NCBI GenBank assembly: GCA_016208315.1
Contig: JACQYF010000139.1
Span: 1-64,000 of the forward strand
Origin: Chloroflexota bacterium
Lineage (GTDB): Bacteria; Chloroflexota; Anaerolineae; UBA4142
Reading direction: 5' to 3'
Length of the DNA: 64,000 nt
The notes below the pieces were generated by a model. It was not told the DNA's origin, did no database searches, and saw nothing but the letters and a program-made list of their open reading frames with translations. Made by a program: the position numbers and the translations under genes. Positions 16,105 through 24,757 of the stretch are shown here, piece after piece (within the stretch, counting starts at the first letter, position 1; each line of letters starts with the position of its first letter).

Positions 16105-16641
16105 ATGGCTAGAGCGAAACAGCAACAAACGCGCAAGTCCAATTTATTGAAACGTCATCGCGGTGATATTTTAACCGCTATGGTTCTCATTCCACTCGTC
16201 TTGCTGGCGATTTGGGTTTGGAGCGGGCATTTGCGATTGAGCGCGAACGCAAGCGCGCTGCAAAACGATGCGACGAATCCGATCGGCGTGCAAACGAGCA
16301 ATCATCCGACCGATACTGACATCGTCGGAATTCAAGCGGCAGAAGGTGGAACGCTGAACGAACCCGCGCTGGTGTGGTTCCACGCGGATTGGTGCGTGAT
16401 TTGCCAAACGATCAAGCCAACTGTCAACGCGCTCGAAAAGCAGTACGACGGCAAAGTGAAAATCGTCCGTCTCAACGTCGATGCGCCCGAAGCAAGTCGA
16501 TACGTTCAAAAATATCGGGTGCGCGGCACGCCGACTTTTGTGTTCTTTGATCGACACGGCAATATCACTGCCTCGACGGCGGGCTGGCCTGGCGCGCAAC
16601 AAGTGACGCACGCGTTTGATCGGTTGATCGGACAGCCGTAA
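16105..16641 (+). CDS. Membrane-anchored thioredoxin-like protein
   Basis: The 178-residue protein has a positively charged start, one membrane segment (about residues 22-40, 'ILTAMVLIPLVLLAIWVW') and an extracytoplasmic thioredoxin domain. The active site is W-C-V-I-C (C97/C100), followed by 'KIVRLNVDAPEASRYVQKY' and the cis-Pro loop 'VRGTPTFVFFDRHG'. It probably reduces or oxidises disulfides outside the cytoplasm or supports cytochrome maturation. ATG 16105 is preferred because TAGGAG lies about 10 bases upstream; a TTG at 16096 would be too close. A strong terminator follows. Confidence 0.87.
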   Translation: MARAKQQQTRKSNLLKRHRGDILTAMVLIPLVLLAIWVWSGHLRLSANASALQNDATNPIGVQTSNHPTDTDIVGIQAAEGGTLNEPALVWFHADWCVICQTIKPTVNALEKQYDGKVKIVRLNVDAPEASRYVQKYRVRGTPTFVFFDRHGNITASTAGWPGAQQVTHAFDRLIGQP

Positions 16642-16644
16642 AAC

Positions 16645-16687
16645 AAAACCAGCCAGGTCGTGAGAGATACGACCTGACTGGTTTTTT
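16645..16687. terminator. Strong bidirectional rho-independent terminator
   Basis: The hairpin arms AAAACCAG plus CAGGTCGT pair with ACGACCTG and CTGGTTTT around one C-A mismatch, loop GAGAGAT. It has an A run on the left and six Ts on the right. It lies between the convergent thioredoxin and SDR genes and can serve both strands. Confidence 0.9.
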
Positions 16688-16706
16688 CTTTTGTGTTCGA
16701 TAGCGT

Positions 16707-17420
16707 TCACGGCGCGCCGTAGAGCGGAATGCGTGCGCCGTTCACCACTTGCGCTTCGTCGGAGCACAGGTACAGAATCGTCGCGGCGATTTCCTCGGGC
16801 GTTGTCCACGATGCGTTCTTCGGCGTGCGCTCGCGATTGCGTTCGTGTTGCGCGTCGATTGTTTTCACTTGCAAGATATTGGCTGTGACGCCTGAATTTT
16901 TCAACTCTTGCGCGAGCGTGAGCATCAGCGCTTCTTGCGCGGCTTTGGCAATCGCATAGGGCGAGGCGTGCGCGGGCGGATGCGTCGCCGTCGGCGATGA
17001 AACGACGATAACGCGTCCCCACCGATTGGCGACGAGATGCGGAACAAATGCCTGCGCGAGATGAAATGTCGTCCAGAGATGTTGCTGAAGCATTTTATCT
17101 ACTTCACTGGCGACGAACTCACCGATAGATTTGCCGCCTGTCCAGCCACCCACTAGGTTCAACAAGATATCCACGCGACCGAATTTTGCCATCACCGTTA
17201 TTGCCGCGGCTTTCGTCGCCTCCGTGTTACGCAGATCAACGACGTGCGACAGTACTCGATCAGCAGACAAGTTCAATTCATGCGCCAAGTTTTCCAATTT
17301 TTCCGCATTCGTCCCGAAGAGCGCGAGTCGCGCACCTTGTTCGGCGAAATGTTTAGCGACCACGCGACCCAGGTTGCCCGTTGCGCCTGTGACGACGGCG
17401 ACGCGATTTTCCAATCCCAT
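16707..17420 (-). CDS. Short-chain dehydrogenase/reductase
   Basis: The 237-residue classical SDR has the cofactor motif 'VAVVTGATGNLGRVVAKHF', 'NLVGGWTGG' in the NNAG position and a catalytic Ser with 'SPYAIAKAAQEAL' (YxxxK). The substrate cannot be read from the sequence. Its start is two bases from the ribA stop, so it is the last gene of the minus-strand riboflavin cluster. Reductases of this family act on many sugars, steroids and acyl groups; a role with flavin synthesis is only suggested by position. Confidence 0.85.
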   Translation of the reverse strand: MGLENRVAVVTGATGNLGRVVAKHFAEQGARLALFGTNAEKLENLAHELNLSADRVLSHVVDLRNTEATKAAAITVMAKFGRVDILLNLVGGWTGGKSIGEFVASEVDKMLQQHLWTTFHLAQAFVPHLVANRWGRVIVVSSPTATHPPAHASPYAIAKAAQEALMLTLAQELKNSGVTANILQVKTIDAQHERNRERTPKNASWTTPEEIAATILYLCSDEAQVVNGARIPLYGAP

Positions 17421-17421
17421 A

Positions 17422-18180
17422 CTAGACCTCTTGAATTTCTACCGCTTGCTCGTTCGACATGCCCGCCACAACGGGGCGATCCGTTTGTTCGAGCAAATGT
17501 TCCTTGCCCTCCGTGTCCAATAGATGACCGGACTTGGTCGCCTTGGTATGCAAATAGAACTCGTTGTACGGGTTCGGCGGAATGATGAGCGAGATACGAT
17601 CGGTGATTTTGATGCCAAGCGCGGTCAGCCCCGCTAGTTTGCGCGGGTTATTGGTCATCAGTCGAATCGATTTCACTTTCAACGATTGAAGCATGTGCGC
17701 GGCGACGGCGTAATCGCGTTCGTCGTCGCGAAAACCCAGCGCGATGTTCGCCTCGACCGTGTCGTAGCCGTGATCCTGCAAGCCATACGCGCGAATCTTA
17801 TTGATGAACCCAATCCCGCGTCCCTCTTGGCGCAAGTAAAGTAAAATTCCGTTTTCCATTTTGCCCAACGCACCGAGCGCGGCTTCGAGTTGATCGCGAC
17901 AATCGCAGCGCAAAGAACCAATCGCATCACCCGTCAAACATTCCGAGTGCAGGCGCACAGGCACATTTTCGGCGAAACACGCGTCGCCGTGAACGAACGC
18001 CGCATGTTCCTTGCCATCGCGATTGTTCCAAAAGGCGACGACTTGGAATTTGCCAAAGCGCGAAGGCAAGTCGGCAATCGAAGCGATCTTAACGCAGACT
18101 TTGTCCTCGCCGAAACCATCGCATTTGTGATAGCGATTTTCGTCCAACAGTTCCTTGATTTGCAAATGAGTCAGAGCCAT
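17422..18180 (-). CDS. ribA: GTP cyclohydrolase II
   Basis: This enzyme opens the imidazole ring of GTP, the first step of riboflavin synthesis (EC 3.5.4.25). The 252-residue protein carries the zinc ligands C81, C92 and C94 ('ECLTGDAIGSLRCDCRDQL'), 'LYLRQEGRGIGFINKI', 'DTVEANIALGF' and 'RLMTNNPRKLAGL'. It is a stand-alone RibA, not fused to RibB. The frame is open further upstream, but AAAGGA lies 8 bases before ATG 18180 and homology starts there, so the shorter form was chosen. It follows the ribD-like reductase by 13 bases. Confidence 0.92.
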   Translation of the reverse strand: MALTHLQIKELLDENRYHKCDGFGEDKVCVKIASIADLPSRFGKFQVVAFWNNRDGKEHAAFVHGDACFAENVPVRLHSECLTGDAIGSLRCDCRDQLEAALGALGKMENGILLYLRQEGRGIGFINKIRAYGLQDHGYDTVEANIALGFRDDERDYAVAAHMLQSLKVKSIRLMTNNPRKLAGLTALGIKITDRISLIIPPNPYNEFYLHTKATKSGHLLDTEGKEHLLEQTDRPVVAGMSNEQAVEIQEV

Positions 18181-18193
18181 TTCAGTTTTCCTT

Positions 18194-18889
18194 TCAATTC
18201 TTTGGGGATATGAGATAGCGCAACAATACGCCGCCGTCTCCCAGGTTCTCCACACCGACAAGTTGTAGCGGTATGGCTTGCTCGCGTGGCAAGCCCATGC
18301 CATCCGCCAAAGTCGGCGCGGATGCTCCGCCGAAAACCAGCGTAGCAATGTACACATTGATTTCATCCACCAGTCCCTGCTTGATTAGTTCCAGGTTCAA
18401 CGTGCCGCCGCCTTCGACGAGCAATCGTTCAATCCCATTCTGCTTGAGGCAGTCCATCATCGCGGACGGGTCAACGCGTTGTGCACCCATCACAAAAACT
18501 TGTACGCCTTGTTCGCGCAGCGACCCGATTTGTTCCGCGCTCGTCTGTTGTGTTGTAAAAATCATGACCCTGGCTGGTCCCGCGGTCAGAAAACGACTGT
18601 CGCGGCGAAGGTTGGCTTGTGTGACGATGCCAACCTTGATCGGATTTTCTGACAGTCCACGCGCTTGGCGTTCAGCACGTAGAGTTGCTGATTTCACCGC
18701 GAGACGCGGGTCATCACCGAGGAGAGTGTTTCCGCCAACCAGGATGGCATCGACTGATGCACGCAGAGCATCAACACGTTCAAGATCGCGCGGCGAGGAT
18801 ATGGCTGCGCCGCGCCGCGTCGTCGAGTCGGTTTTGCCATCGGCGGTTGTGGCTACATTAAGGATGACGTAAGGACGCTGGTTCATCAT
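18194..18889 (-). CDS. RibD C-terminal-type reductase (riboflavin pathway)
   Basis: The roughly 231-residue protein matches the dihydrofolate-reductase-like RibD C-terminal domain: 'RPYVILNVATTADGK', 'DAILVGGNTLLGDDPRL', 'ERLLVEGGGTLNLELIKQGLVDEINVYI' split across two motifs, and 'LRYLISPK'. It would reduce the ribosylamino-pyrimidine intermediate with NADPH (EC 1.1.1.193). The deaminase half of RibD is missing and must be encoded elsewhere. ATG 18889 lies four bases beyond the DUF1684 stop. Together with ribA it forms a small riboflavin cluster. Confidence 0.87.
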   Translation of the reverse strand: MMNQRPYVILNVATTADGKTDSTTRRGAAISSPRDLERVDALRASVDAILVGGNTLLGDDPRLAVKSATLRAERQARGLSENPIKVGIVTQANLRRDSRFLTAGPARVMIFTTQQTSAEQIGSLREQGVQVFVMGAQRVDPSAMMDCLKQNGIERLLVEGGGTLNLELIKQGLVDEINVYIATLVFGGASAPTLADGMGLPREQAIPLQLVGVENLGDGGVLLRYLISPKN

Positions 18890-18893
18890 TCGG

Positions 18894-19406
18894 CTAGTCG
18901 TGAAATTTCTTCTCGCCCGCTTCGATGCGGACACTCAAGCGATTTTCTTTCGGCGGGATAGGACAACTCCAGCGTTCATTGTAGGCGCAATAAGGATTGT
19001 AGGCAAGATTCAGGTCAACGCGCAATTTGCCATTGCCCAGGTCTTCGGGTTCCAAGTAACGTCCCGCTCCATAAGATTCGGCGGGCGCGGTCGCATCGAC
19101 AAAGGGAATAAAATAATCGTTGGCGTGTTCAGAGGCATACACTTGCAGTGTTGCGTCTTGTCCGTTCACGCGAAAGTGAATCTGTCCCGCGCGGATATAG
19201 TCCTGCGCCGCGCCCGTGCTCGTTTGCATAAGGATATGTTCGGGCTGGGCGTATTTTTCGAGCGGCAACTCAAAGCGTAAGGCAGGGTTTTCGGGAAAGT
19301 AAACCAGACCTCGGAACGTTTTCTGTTGCTCAGGCGTCAAAGGCGATTGGGCATCAGTCTTGAAAAAATGATCCTTGTGTTTGCGAAAATTGGCTAATTC
19401 AGACAT
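18894..19406 (-). CDS. DUF1684 family protein
   Basis: The 170-residue protein ends with the family hallmark 'YNPYCAYNERWSCPIPPKEN', preceded by 'DATLQVYASEHANDYFIPF' and 'ESYGAGRYLEP'. The function of DUF1684 is not established. GGAGGA lies just before ATG 19406, which decides the start over an upstream in-frame ATG. It is the first gene of the minus-strand cluster that includes ribA. Confidence 0.85.
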   Translation of the reverse strand: MSELANFRKHKDHFFKTDAQSPLTPEQQKTFRGLVYFPENPALRFELPLEKYAQPEHILMQTSTGAAQDYIRAGQIHFRVNGQDATLQVYASEHANDYFIPFVDATAPAESYGAGRYLEPEDLGNGKLRVDLNLAYNPYCAYNERWSCPIPPKENRLSVRIEAGEKKFHD

Positions 19407-19479
19407 CGTAATTCCTCCGCTGAAATACTTCCACACTACTGACGCGGCGAACGCCTCCATTCTTACGCTCACGCTAAAA

Positions 19480-19507
19480 CACCGATGAGGTCAAAACCTC
19501 ATCGGTG
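19480..19507. terminator. Inverted repeat, 11-bp stem
   Basis: CACCGATGAGG (19480-19490) and CCTCATCGGTG (19497-19507) are exact inverse copies with a 6-base loop. The minus-strand copy is followed by TTTTAG, so it may be a weak terminator on that strand. Confidence 0.5.
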
Positions 19508-19643
19508 CAAGCATTACCTCTCTGCCAATTGCGCGAATCGCGGAACATCTCGAGCTTCAATTTGCTTTCACTCGGCAAACGGCTCTTTTTCGAGACGGCG
19601 TAGGTTGTATCTGTTTCCACGACCGAGTTCCGAAACAATCCAT

Positions 19644-19689
19644 CGGCACGCTTCGCGTCCTGGCTTTGGTCGGGACGCGAAGCGTGCCG
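19644..19689. repeat. Exact 17-bp inverted repeat (REP-like hairpin)
   Basis: CGGCACGCTTCGCGTCC (19644-19660) is the exact inverse of 19673-19689, with a 12-base spacer. There is no T tract on either side. It could be a dispersed intergenic palindrome or an mRNA-stabilising hairpin. Confidence 0.6.
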
Positions 19690-19801
19690 TTCGGTGTTTA
19701 GCAAACTCCACATGTAAGATTTGTGAATGTCAGCGCGTCTAATGTGTGAGTAGAGCCATTGACATTCTATCGATTTAGAATTATTGGTGGGAGGAAGAAA
19801 T

Positions 19802-20803
19802 ATGAATAACCATCATCGCCGTATCGCTATCTTCTATGAACATCCAGAGTGGTTCAAGCCGCTGTTCGTTGAACTCGAGCGCTGTGGCATAGAGTTCGAC
19901 CCACTTAGAGCGGATGAGCACCAATTTGATCCGCACATACGCGTACCCCAATATGACTTGCTGTTCAACCGAATGAGCCCATCGGCGTATACCCGCGGTC
20001 ACGCCCACGCGATATTCTACGCGCTGCAGTATCTCGCTTACTTGGACTCGATTGGCGCGAATGTTATCAACGGGTACTCGGCTTTTCGAATGGAAACTTC
20101 AAAGGCAATGCAACTTGATTTATTCGAGCATCTTGGCTTGCGATATCCACGTGCGCGCGTGATCAACCATTCGTCACAAGCGGTCTCGTCTGCGCGTGAT
20201 TTGACTTTTCCGATTGTCGTCAAGCCAAACATCGGGGGTAGCGGAGCTAAGATCCGCCGCTTTGATTCGCTGGTCGAACTGGAGGCGGTCACGGCAGGCG
20301 AGCCGCTCGATTTGGGAATTGATCATACTGCACTCGTTCAGGAATATCTGCCTGCGCGGGATGGGCATATCGTCCGCGTCGAGATTCTCAACGACGAATT
20401 CCTATACGCCATCAAGGTTTATCCTAAACCCGAAGAGGGCTTTAACCTCTGTCCTGCAGATATTTGTCATCCCGCCAATTTGGTACAACCACTCTCAACC
20501 GAAGCGTGTCCCGTGGATGCTGCCCCTAAACTGGGTTTGCGTGTCGAAGCGACAACGCCACCACCCCAGGTCATCAACGGTGTGCGACGGATTATGCGTG
20601 CGGCGCAAATAGATGTTGGCGGGGTCGAGTATTTGGTGAATGATCGCGACGGTCAGGTCTATTACTATGATGTGAACGCGCTCTCCAATTTTGTATCTGA
20701 CGCTCCGAATATCATTGGGTTTGATCCGTTTCCGCGACTAGTTGATTTTGTGATTGAGCGCGCCAACCTTCTTGAGCCAGTTGCGCTCCAGGTTCTACTA
20801 TGA
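19802..20803 (+). CDS. ATP-grasp domain protein (RimK/glutathione-synthase-like)
   Basis: In this 333-residue protein an N-terminal pre-ATP-grasp domain ('IAIFYEHPEWFKPLFVEL') is followed by ATP-grasp elements: 'NGYSAFRMETSKAMQLDLFE', 'FPIVVKPNIGGSGAKIRRF', 'ALVQEYLPARDGHIVRVEIL' and the metal site 'YYYDVNALSNFV'. ATP-grasp ligases join a carboxylate to an amine or thiol via an acyl phosphate. The substrate is unknown. GGGAGGAAG precedes ATG 19802. It overlaps the NAD(P)HX epimerase gene by four bases. Confidence 0.8.
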   Translation: MNNHHRRIAIFYEHPEWFKPLFVELERCGIEFDPLRADEHQFDPHIRVPQYDLLFNRMSPSAYTRGHAHAIFYALQYLAYLDSIGANVINGYSAFRMETSKAMQLDLFEHLGLRYPRARVINHSSQAVSSARDLTFPIVVKPNIGGSGAKIRRFDSLVELEAVTAGEPLDLGIDHTALVQEYLPARDGHIVRVEILNDEFLYAIKVYPKPEEGFNLCPADICHPANLVQPLSTEACPVDAAPKLGLRVEATTPPPQVINGVRRIMRAAQIDVGGVEYLVNDRDGQVYYYDVNALSNFVSDAPNIIGFDPFPRLVDFVIERANLLEPVALQVLL

Positions 20804-21531
20804 TGTCAACTATCTCACAATATCGCGACGCTTTGCCCGCAATTACCACCGACCAAATGCGGGAAGTAGATCGCACAATGATTCAAGACCTCGGCATCAC
20901 GTTGATTCAAATGATGGAGAGCGCGGGTCGCCATCTTGCCACGCTTGCGCGCGAAAAGCTGGGAGGCAATGTCGAGGGCAAGCACATCGTCGTGCTGGCG
21001 GGACGCGGCAACAACGGTGGTGGTGGTTTGGTTGCCGCACGGCGATTAGCCAACTGGGGCGCGGAAGTTTGCGTTGTGCTCGCGGCATCACCAAACGAAT
21101 ACCAGAATGCCCCTGCGCATCAACTTGCGATTTTGCAAGGGATGGGCGTGGTCATTTCGCAATCGATGATATTCCCACTTGCCGATCTAATTCTCGATTG
21201 CTTGATCGGCTATGGGTTGCGCGGCGCACCGCGAGGGGGCGCTGCTGATTTGATTCGCCAAGCGAATGCAAGTAGCGCGCCGATTATTGCGCTCGATACG
21301 CCATCGGGCTTGGACACGACGACGGGTGAGACTTTCGATCCGTGCATTCGCGCCGATGCGACAATGACGCTCGCGCTTCCCAAAGTCGGCTTGCTGACTG
21401 AAATAGCGCGTGCCATTGTCGGTGAATTGTATGTGGCGGACATTAGTGTGCCGCCCCTGGTTTATGCTACAATGGGAATCGAAATTCCCAATCTTTTTGC
21501 GGAGGCAGAAATTGTTCATATCCAACGTTAG
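20800..21531 (+). CDS. nnrE: NAD(P)H-hydrate epimerase (YjeF N-terminal domain)
   Basis: The 243-residue protein repairs hydrated NAD(P)H by epimerising it (EC 5.1.99.6). Motifs: 'ITTDQMREVDRTMIQDLGI', 'IVVLAGRGNNGGGGLVAARR', 'LILDCLIGYGLRG' and 'IIALDTPSGLDTTTGE'. Only the YjeF-N domain is present; the dehydratase NnrD half is absent here. The start overlaps the ATP-grasp stop (ATGA). The last 20 bases overlap the next lipoprotein gene. Confidence 0.88.
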   Translation: MMSTISQYRDALPAITTDQMREVDRTMIQDLGITLIQMMESAGRHLATLAREKLGGNVEGKHIVVLAGRGNNGGGGLVAARRLANWGAEVCVVLAASPNEYQNAPAHQLAILQGMGVVISQSMIFPLADLILDCLIGYGLRGAPRGGAADLIRQANASSAPIIALDTPSGLDTTTGETFDPCIRADATMTLALPKVGLLTEIARAIVGELYVADISVPPLVYATMGIEIPNLFAEAEIVHIQR

Positions 21532-22357
21532 CAGAATATTTTTCGGCTTGATGGCTCTCGCGTTCGTCGCGTGCAGCCCAACGCCAACCGCTACAACACC
21601 AGGAGTGATCCATCCTTTAGCGGAAATCCTGACGCGCGGTCCCGAGTTCACTGACCTTCAAGCGGACTCGGTCACCGTCAAAATCGAAACGCGCATCCCC
21701 GTCGTCTGCGCCGCCGTGTATGGCACCACCACCGCCTATGGACAACTGGCAACCGACACTGATATGGCGGGCGGTGGGCATCAAGATCACCACCCCATGC
21801 TCAAGGGATTAAAGTCTGACACGCTCTATCACATACGATTGCAAGGTGTCGGTCCCGACGGAACGCTCTACGTCAGTGACAATCTGACTTTTCGCACACC
21901 ATCGGCGTCAGCCGTCGTTCAACCCGCCAAGCCACAAGGGAAAAATGTCGCGCTGATTTCCGTAGGGGCGCGCGTCAAAGGTGTGAGTAGCAACTTTGGC
22001 GGTAGCGATGTCAATTCGGCGTACGGCGCGAACAAAGCGATTGACGGCGATCTCAATACCGAATGGTCGTCGAATGGCGACGGCGACAAGGCGTGGATCG
22101 AAATCGACCTGGGTAAAGAATATCCGATCACTGCGCTTGGTTTCCGCACACGCACGATGGGCACCAGCGCGCAAATCGAACGCTTTCAAGTCCTAACGGA
22201 CAAAGGCGAGAAACTGGGTCCCTTTGATTTACCCGATGCCAAGTCCGTTCATTACTTCCCAGTTTCTACAACCGCGCGTACGCTTCGGTTCGAGGTATTG
22301 AAATCGAACGGAGGCAACACGGGCACGGCGGAGATCGAAGTATATGCCTCGCCATAA
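21512..22357 (+). CDS. Lipoprotein with fibronectin-like and discoidin (F5/8 type C) domains
   Basis: The start chosen is TTG 21512, because GGAGG (21501-21505) lies 6 bases upstream and the product then begins with a lipoprotein signal ('FGLMALAFVAC', lipid Cys C21). Of 281 residues, about 45-145 look like an Ig/FN3-type fold ('DTLYHIRLQGVGPDGTLYV'). Residues of about 160-281 are an F5/8 type C domain ('NKAIDGDLNTEWSSNGDGD', 'WIEIDLGKEYPITALGFRTR'), which binds glycans or surfaces. It is probably on the outer face of the membrane. Confidence 0.8.
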   Translation: MFISNVSRIFFGLMALAFVACSPTPTATTPGVIHPLAEILTRGPEFTDLQADSVTVKIETRIPVVCAAVYGTTTAYGQLATDTDMAGGGHQDHHPMLKGLKSDTLYHIRLQGVGPDGTLYVSDNLTFRTPSASAVVQPAKPQGKNVALISVGARVKGVSSNFGGSDVNSAYGANKAIDGDLNTEWSSNGDGDKAWIEIDLGKEYPITALGFRTRTMGTSAQIERFQVLTDKGEKLGPFDLPDAKSVHYFPVSTTARTLRFEVLKSNGGNTGTAEIEVYASP

Positions 22358-22399
22358 CCAAACATACGAACAGTTGCCCCTGTTAGAAAGAGGGACCCG

Positions 22400-23590
22400 A
22401 TGAAGACAATTCTCTTTGCATTTGTCGCGATATTTATTCTCACGGCGTGCGCGTCAACGAATCCTGGGACGCCCGCGAAATCGCCGACGGCAAATCGTTT
22501 GCCGACTGCGACTCCAGCCGATGCGCCGACCTTGTTGCCAGAGGAAGCAGTGCCGTTCAGCCAAACCGAATGGAAAACGAATTTCAAAAAACACACCCTC
22601 CCATTCAGCGACATCTTATCAGGTGGCGTGCCCAAGGATGGTATTCCCGCGCTTGACCAGCCAAAATTTGTTTCGACCAGCGACGCCAGCGCGTGGCTCA
22701 AAGATAGCGAGCCAACGATCTTGTTTGAGAATAATCACGAGGTGCGGGCGTATCCGCTGCAAATTCTCATCTGGCACGAAATCGTGAACGATACGGTCGG
22801 CGGCTTGCCCATCGCCGTGACGTTTTGCCCGCTCTGCAATTCGAGCATCGTGTTTGATCGTACGGTCGCGGGCGCGGCAACCACATTTGGCACGACCGGT
22901 AAATTGCATTACAGCGATCTGGTGATGTACGACCGCGCGACCGAATCGTGGTGGCAACAACTGACGGGCGTCGCGATTGTGGGCGACCGAGTTGGCACGC
23001 AACTGAAATTCTTGCCATCCCAAGTTGTCGCATTCGGAGAACTCAGAGCGCGTTATCCCGATGGTCAGGTGTTGTCCAAAGAGACGGGTTATTCGCGTCC
23101 GTACGGCCAAAATCCGTACGTAGGGTACGATTCAGGCGCACCATTTCTCTACAGCGGGCCGCCTACCCCTGGGACACTTCACCCAACCGACCGCATCGTG
23201 ACTTTGATTGTCGGCAACATTGCTATCGCCTATCCTTATCGCGTGCTTGCCGACAAGCGTGTCATCAACGATACGCTTGCTGGGCAAGACTTCGTCATCT
23301 TTTGGAAAGGCGGCACGAATTCAGCGCTCGACGCGCGCGCGATTGCAAGCGGACGTGACATTGGCGCGACAGGCGTGTTTGATCGGAACGTGAACGGCGA
23401 ACGGCTCACGTTTCTTGTCGCAGGCGACCAGTTCAAAGACAAAGAGACGGGGACGGACTGGGATATTTTGGGTCGCGGGATTTCGGGAACACTCGCGGGA
23501 CAACAACTCGCGCCCATCGTTCACGGCAATTATTTCTGGTTTGCCTGGGCGGCGTTTCGTCCTGACACCAAAATTTACGAGGTCAAATGA
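22400..23590 (+). CDS. DUF3179 domain lipoprotein
   Basis: The 396-residue protein has a lipoprotein signal 'FVAIFILTAC' (C17) and a Pro/Thr-rich linker, followed by the DUF3179 core: 'VRAYPLQILIWHEIVNDTVGG', with 'AVTFCPLCNSSIVFDRTV' carrying the conserved CPLC pair and 'TGKLHYSDLVMYDR'. The family is widespread in environmental bacteria, and its molecular role is unknown. It overlaps the DUF547 gene by four bases, and both follow a discoidin lipoprotein, suggesting a cell-surface module. Confidence 0.87.
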   Translation: MKTILFAFVAIFILTACASTNPGTPAKSPTANRLPTATPADAPTLLPEEAVPFSQTEWKTNFKKHTLPFSDILSGGVPKDGIPALDQPKFVSTSDASAWLKDSEPTILFENNHEVRAYPLQILIWHEIVNDTVGGLPIAVTFCPLCNSSIVFDRTVAGAATTFGTTGKLHYSDLVMYDRATESWWQQLTGVAIVGDRVGTQLKFLPSQVVAFGELRARYPDGQVLSKETGYSRPYGQNPYVGYDSGAPFLYSGPPTPGTLHPTDRIVTLIVGNIAIAYPYRVLADKRVINDTLAGQDFVIFWKGGTNSALDARAIASGRDIGATGVFDRNVNGERLTFLVAGDQFKDKETGTDWDILGRGISGTLAGQQLAPIVHGNYFWFAWAAFRPDTKIYEVK

Positions 23591-24432
23591 TATACAGACC
23601 CAATCGATTGCTTGATGTTGCTTTGCGAATTGACTCGAATGACGTACTCAACGAGGGCATCGTCGCACAACCGAGTGATAGCGGAGTAGCGGCAGACATC
23701 AAACGCGCCCTCACAATGCTCAAAGCCGAGGCGTACGACGAAGCCACCGCCTCGTTCGACTATCCGCGTGTGCGCGCAAGCGAAACCTATCGCGCCTTGC
23801 GTGAATGCACCGCGCGCTTGAACGATTTCGATCTCACCGCGTTAATCACGCGCGAAGGTCAATTGGCGTTCTGGATCAATCTGTATAACGCGCTGATATT
23901 GGATGCAGTAATTTCATTTGACGTGCGCGACAGCGTGACCAAAGACCTGGGATTCTTCCGCCGCGCAGCATACCGCATTGGCGGGATGCGTTTTTCTGCC
24001 GATGACATTGAGCACGGCATCTTGCGCGGCAATCGGCATCATCCGCTTTTCCCGTTTCCGCAATTTGCGCACGATGATCCACGCCTTGCATTTTCCATCC
24101 AGCCAATCGAGGCGCGCATCCACGCCGCGTTGAACTGCGCCTCGCGTTCTTGTCCGCCGATTGTGGTATACGACGCTGAGCATATAAATGCGCAACTCGA
24201 TTTAGCGATGCGCGCGTTTGTGAATGGAGCGGTTGAAGTGGACTCGACGAACGCAATAATACGCGTGTCGCAAATCTTTCGATGGTATGCAGATGACTTT
24301 GGCGGACGTGAAGGAACGCTCAATTGGATTGAACGCCATTTCAATGACGAACCACTTTGCGGATGGCTGAAAACGAATTGCCAGAAAATTCGTGTCGCGT
24401 ATTTGCGTTACGACTGGGGTTTGAACGGATAG
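23587..24432 (+). CDS. DUF547 domain protein
   Basis: The 281-residue protein contains the DUF547 core 'AFWINLYNALILDAVI', 'LGFFRRAAYRIGGMRFSADD', 'IEHGILRGN', 'DPRLAFSIQPIEARIHAALN' and 'CASRSCPP'. There is no signal peptide. DUF547 proteins may be related to transglutaminase/papain-like folds, but no activity is established here. The start overlaps the DUF3179 stop. A strong terminator follows. Confidence 0.85.
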   Translation: MIYRPNRLLDVALRIDSNDVLNEGIVAQPSDSGVAADIKRALTMLKAEAYDEATASFDYPRVRASETYRALRECTARLNDFDLTALITREGQLAFWINLYNALILDAVISFDVRDSVTKDLGFFRRAAYRIGGMRFSADDIEHGILRGNRHHPLFPFPQFAHDDPRLAFSIQPIEARIHAALNCASRSCPPIVVYDAEHINAQLDLAMRAFVNGAVEVDSTNAIIRVSQIFRWYADDFGGREGTLNWIERHFNDEPLCGWLKTNCQKIRVAYLRYDWGLNG

Positions 24433-24466
24433 TTGCACTGCAGTTGCGTAGGTGATACTGAATAAG

Positions 24467-24505
24467 ACAAAGCGGACGAAGCACACCTGGCTTCGTCCGC
24501 TTTGT
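24467..24505. terminator. Bidirectional terminator, 16-bp stem
   Basis: ACAAAGCGGACGAAGC (24467-24482) pairs perfectly with 24490-24505 around a 7-base loop. T-rich sequence follows on the right. It separates the DUF547 gene from the minus-strand pseudogene fragment. Confidence 0.8.
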
Positions 24506-24506
24506 T

Positions 24507-24757
24507 CTATTGAAACCTTTCTTCTAAATAGGGGGCGCCTCTCATGTGATACCCGTACCCCTCCCAGAACCCGGCGCGATCATTCGCCATAAACTCGATG
24601 CCGCGCAACCACTTTGCCGATTTCCAAAAATAAAGTTGCGGCACGAACAAGCGCAACGGATAACCGTGATCCGGTTCGTATTTGTAGGCGAGCATCACGT
24701 CGGGCTTGAGCATCTCTTCAAGCGGGACGTTCGCGGTAAAATCAAAATCGCAGTGAG
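24507..24757 (-). pseudogene. C-terminal remnant of a sulfite-oxidase-like oxidoreductase
   Basis: The minus strand encodes '[14 protein letters not shown]', then '[20 protein letters not shown]' and '[20 protein letters not shown]'. This closely matches the C-terminal part of the intact gene at 32453-33082. Similarity stops abruptly at about 24757, where an in-frame stop lies upstream, and a short segment (the 'DDKPLE' region) is absent. The N-terminal molybdopterin-binding part is missing, so it cannot be a functional enzyme. It is best explained as a partial duplication followed by decay. Confidence 0.82.

Larger units (their letters stand above)
19407..19801. other. Intergenic region with two inverted repeats
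   Basis: These 395 bases separate divergent genes. They contain an 11-bp hairpin (19480-19507) and an exact 17-bp hairpin (19644-19689). A TTGACA at 19759-19764 lies near the plus-strand gene, but no convincing -10 is spaced from it. A 79-codon minus-strand frame here has no recognisable protein features. Confidence 0.5.

Noticed and set aside
16171-17022. Minus-strand open frame of 283 codons
   Set aside because: It crosses a strong terminator and lies opposite the thioredoxin gene. Its translation is Arg-rich without motifs.
19474-19713. Minus-strand frame of 79 codons
   Set aside because: It spans two inverted repeats, has no recognised features and no good start.
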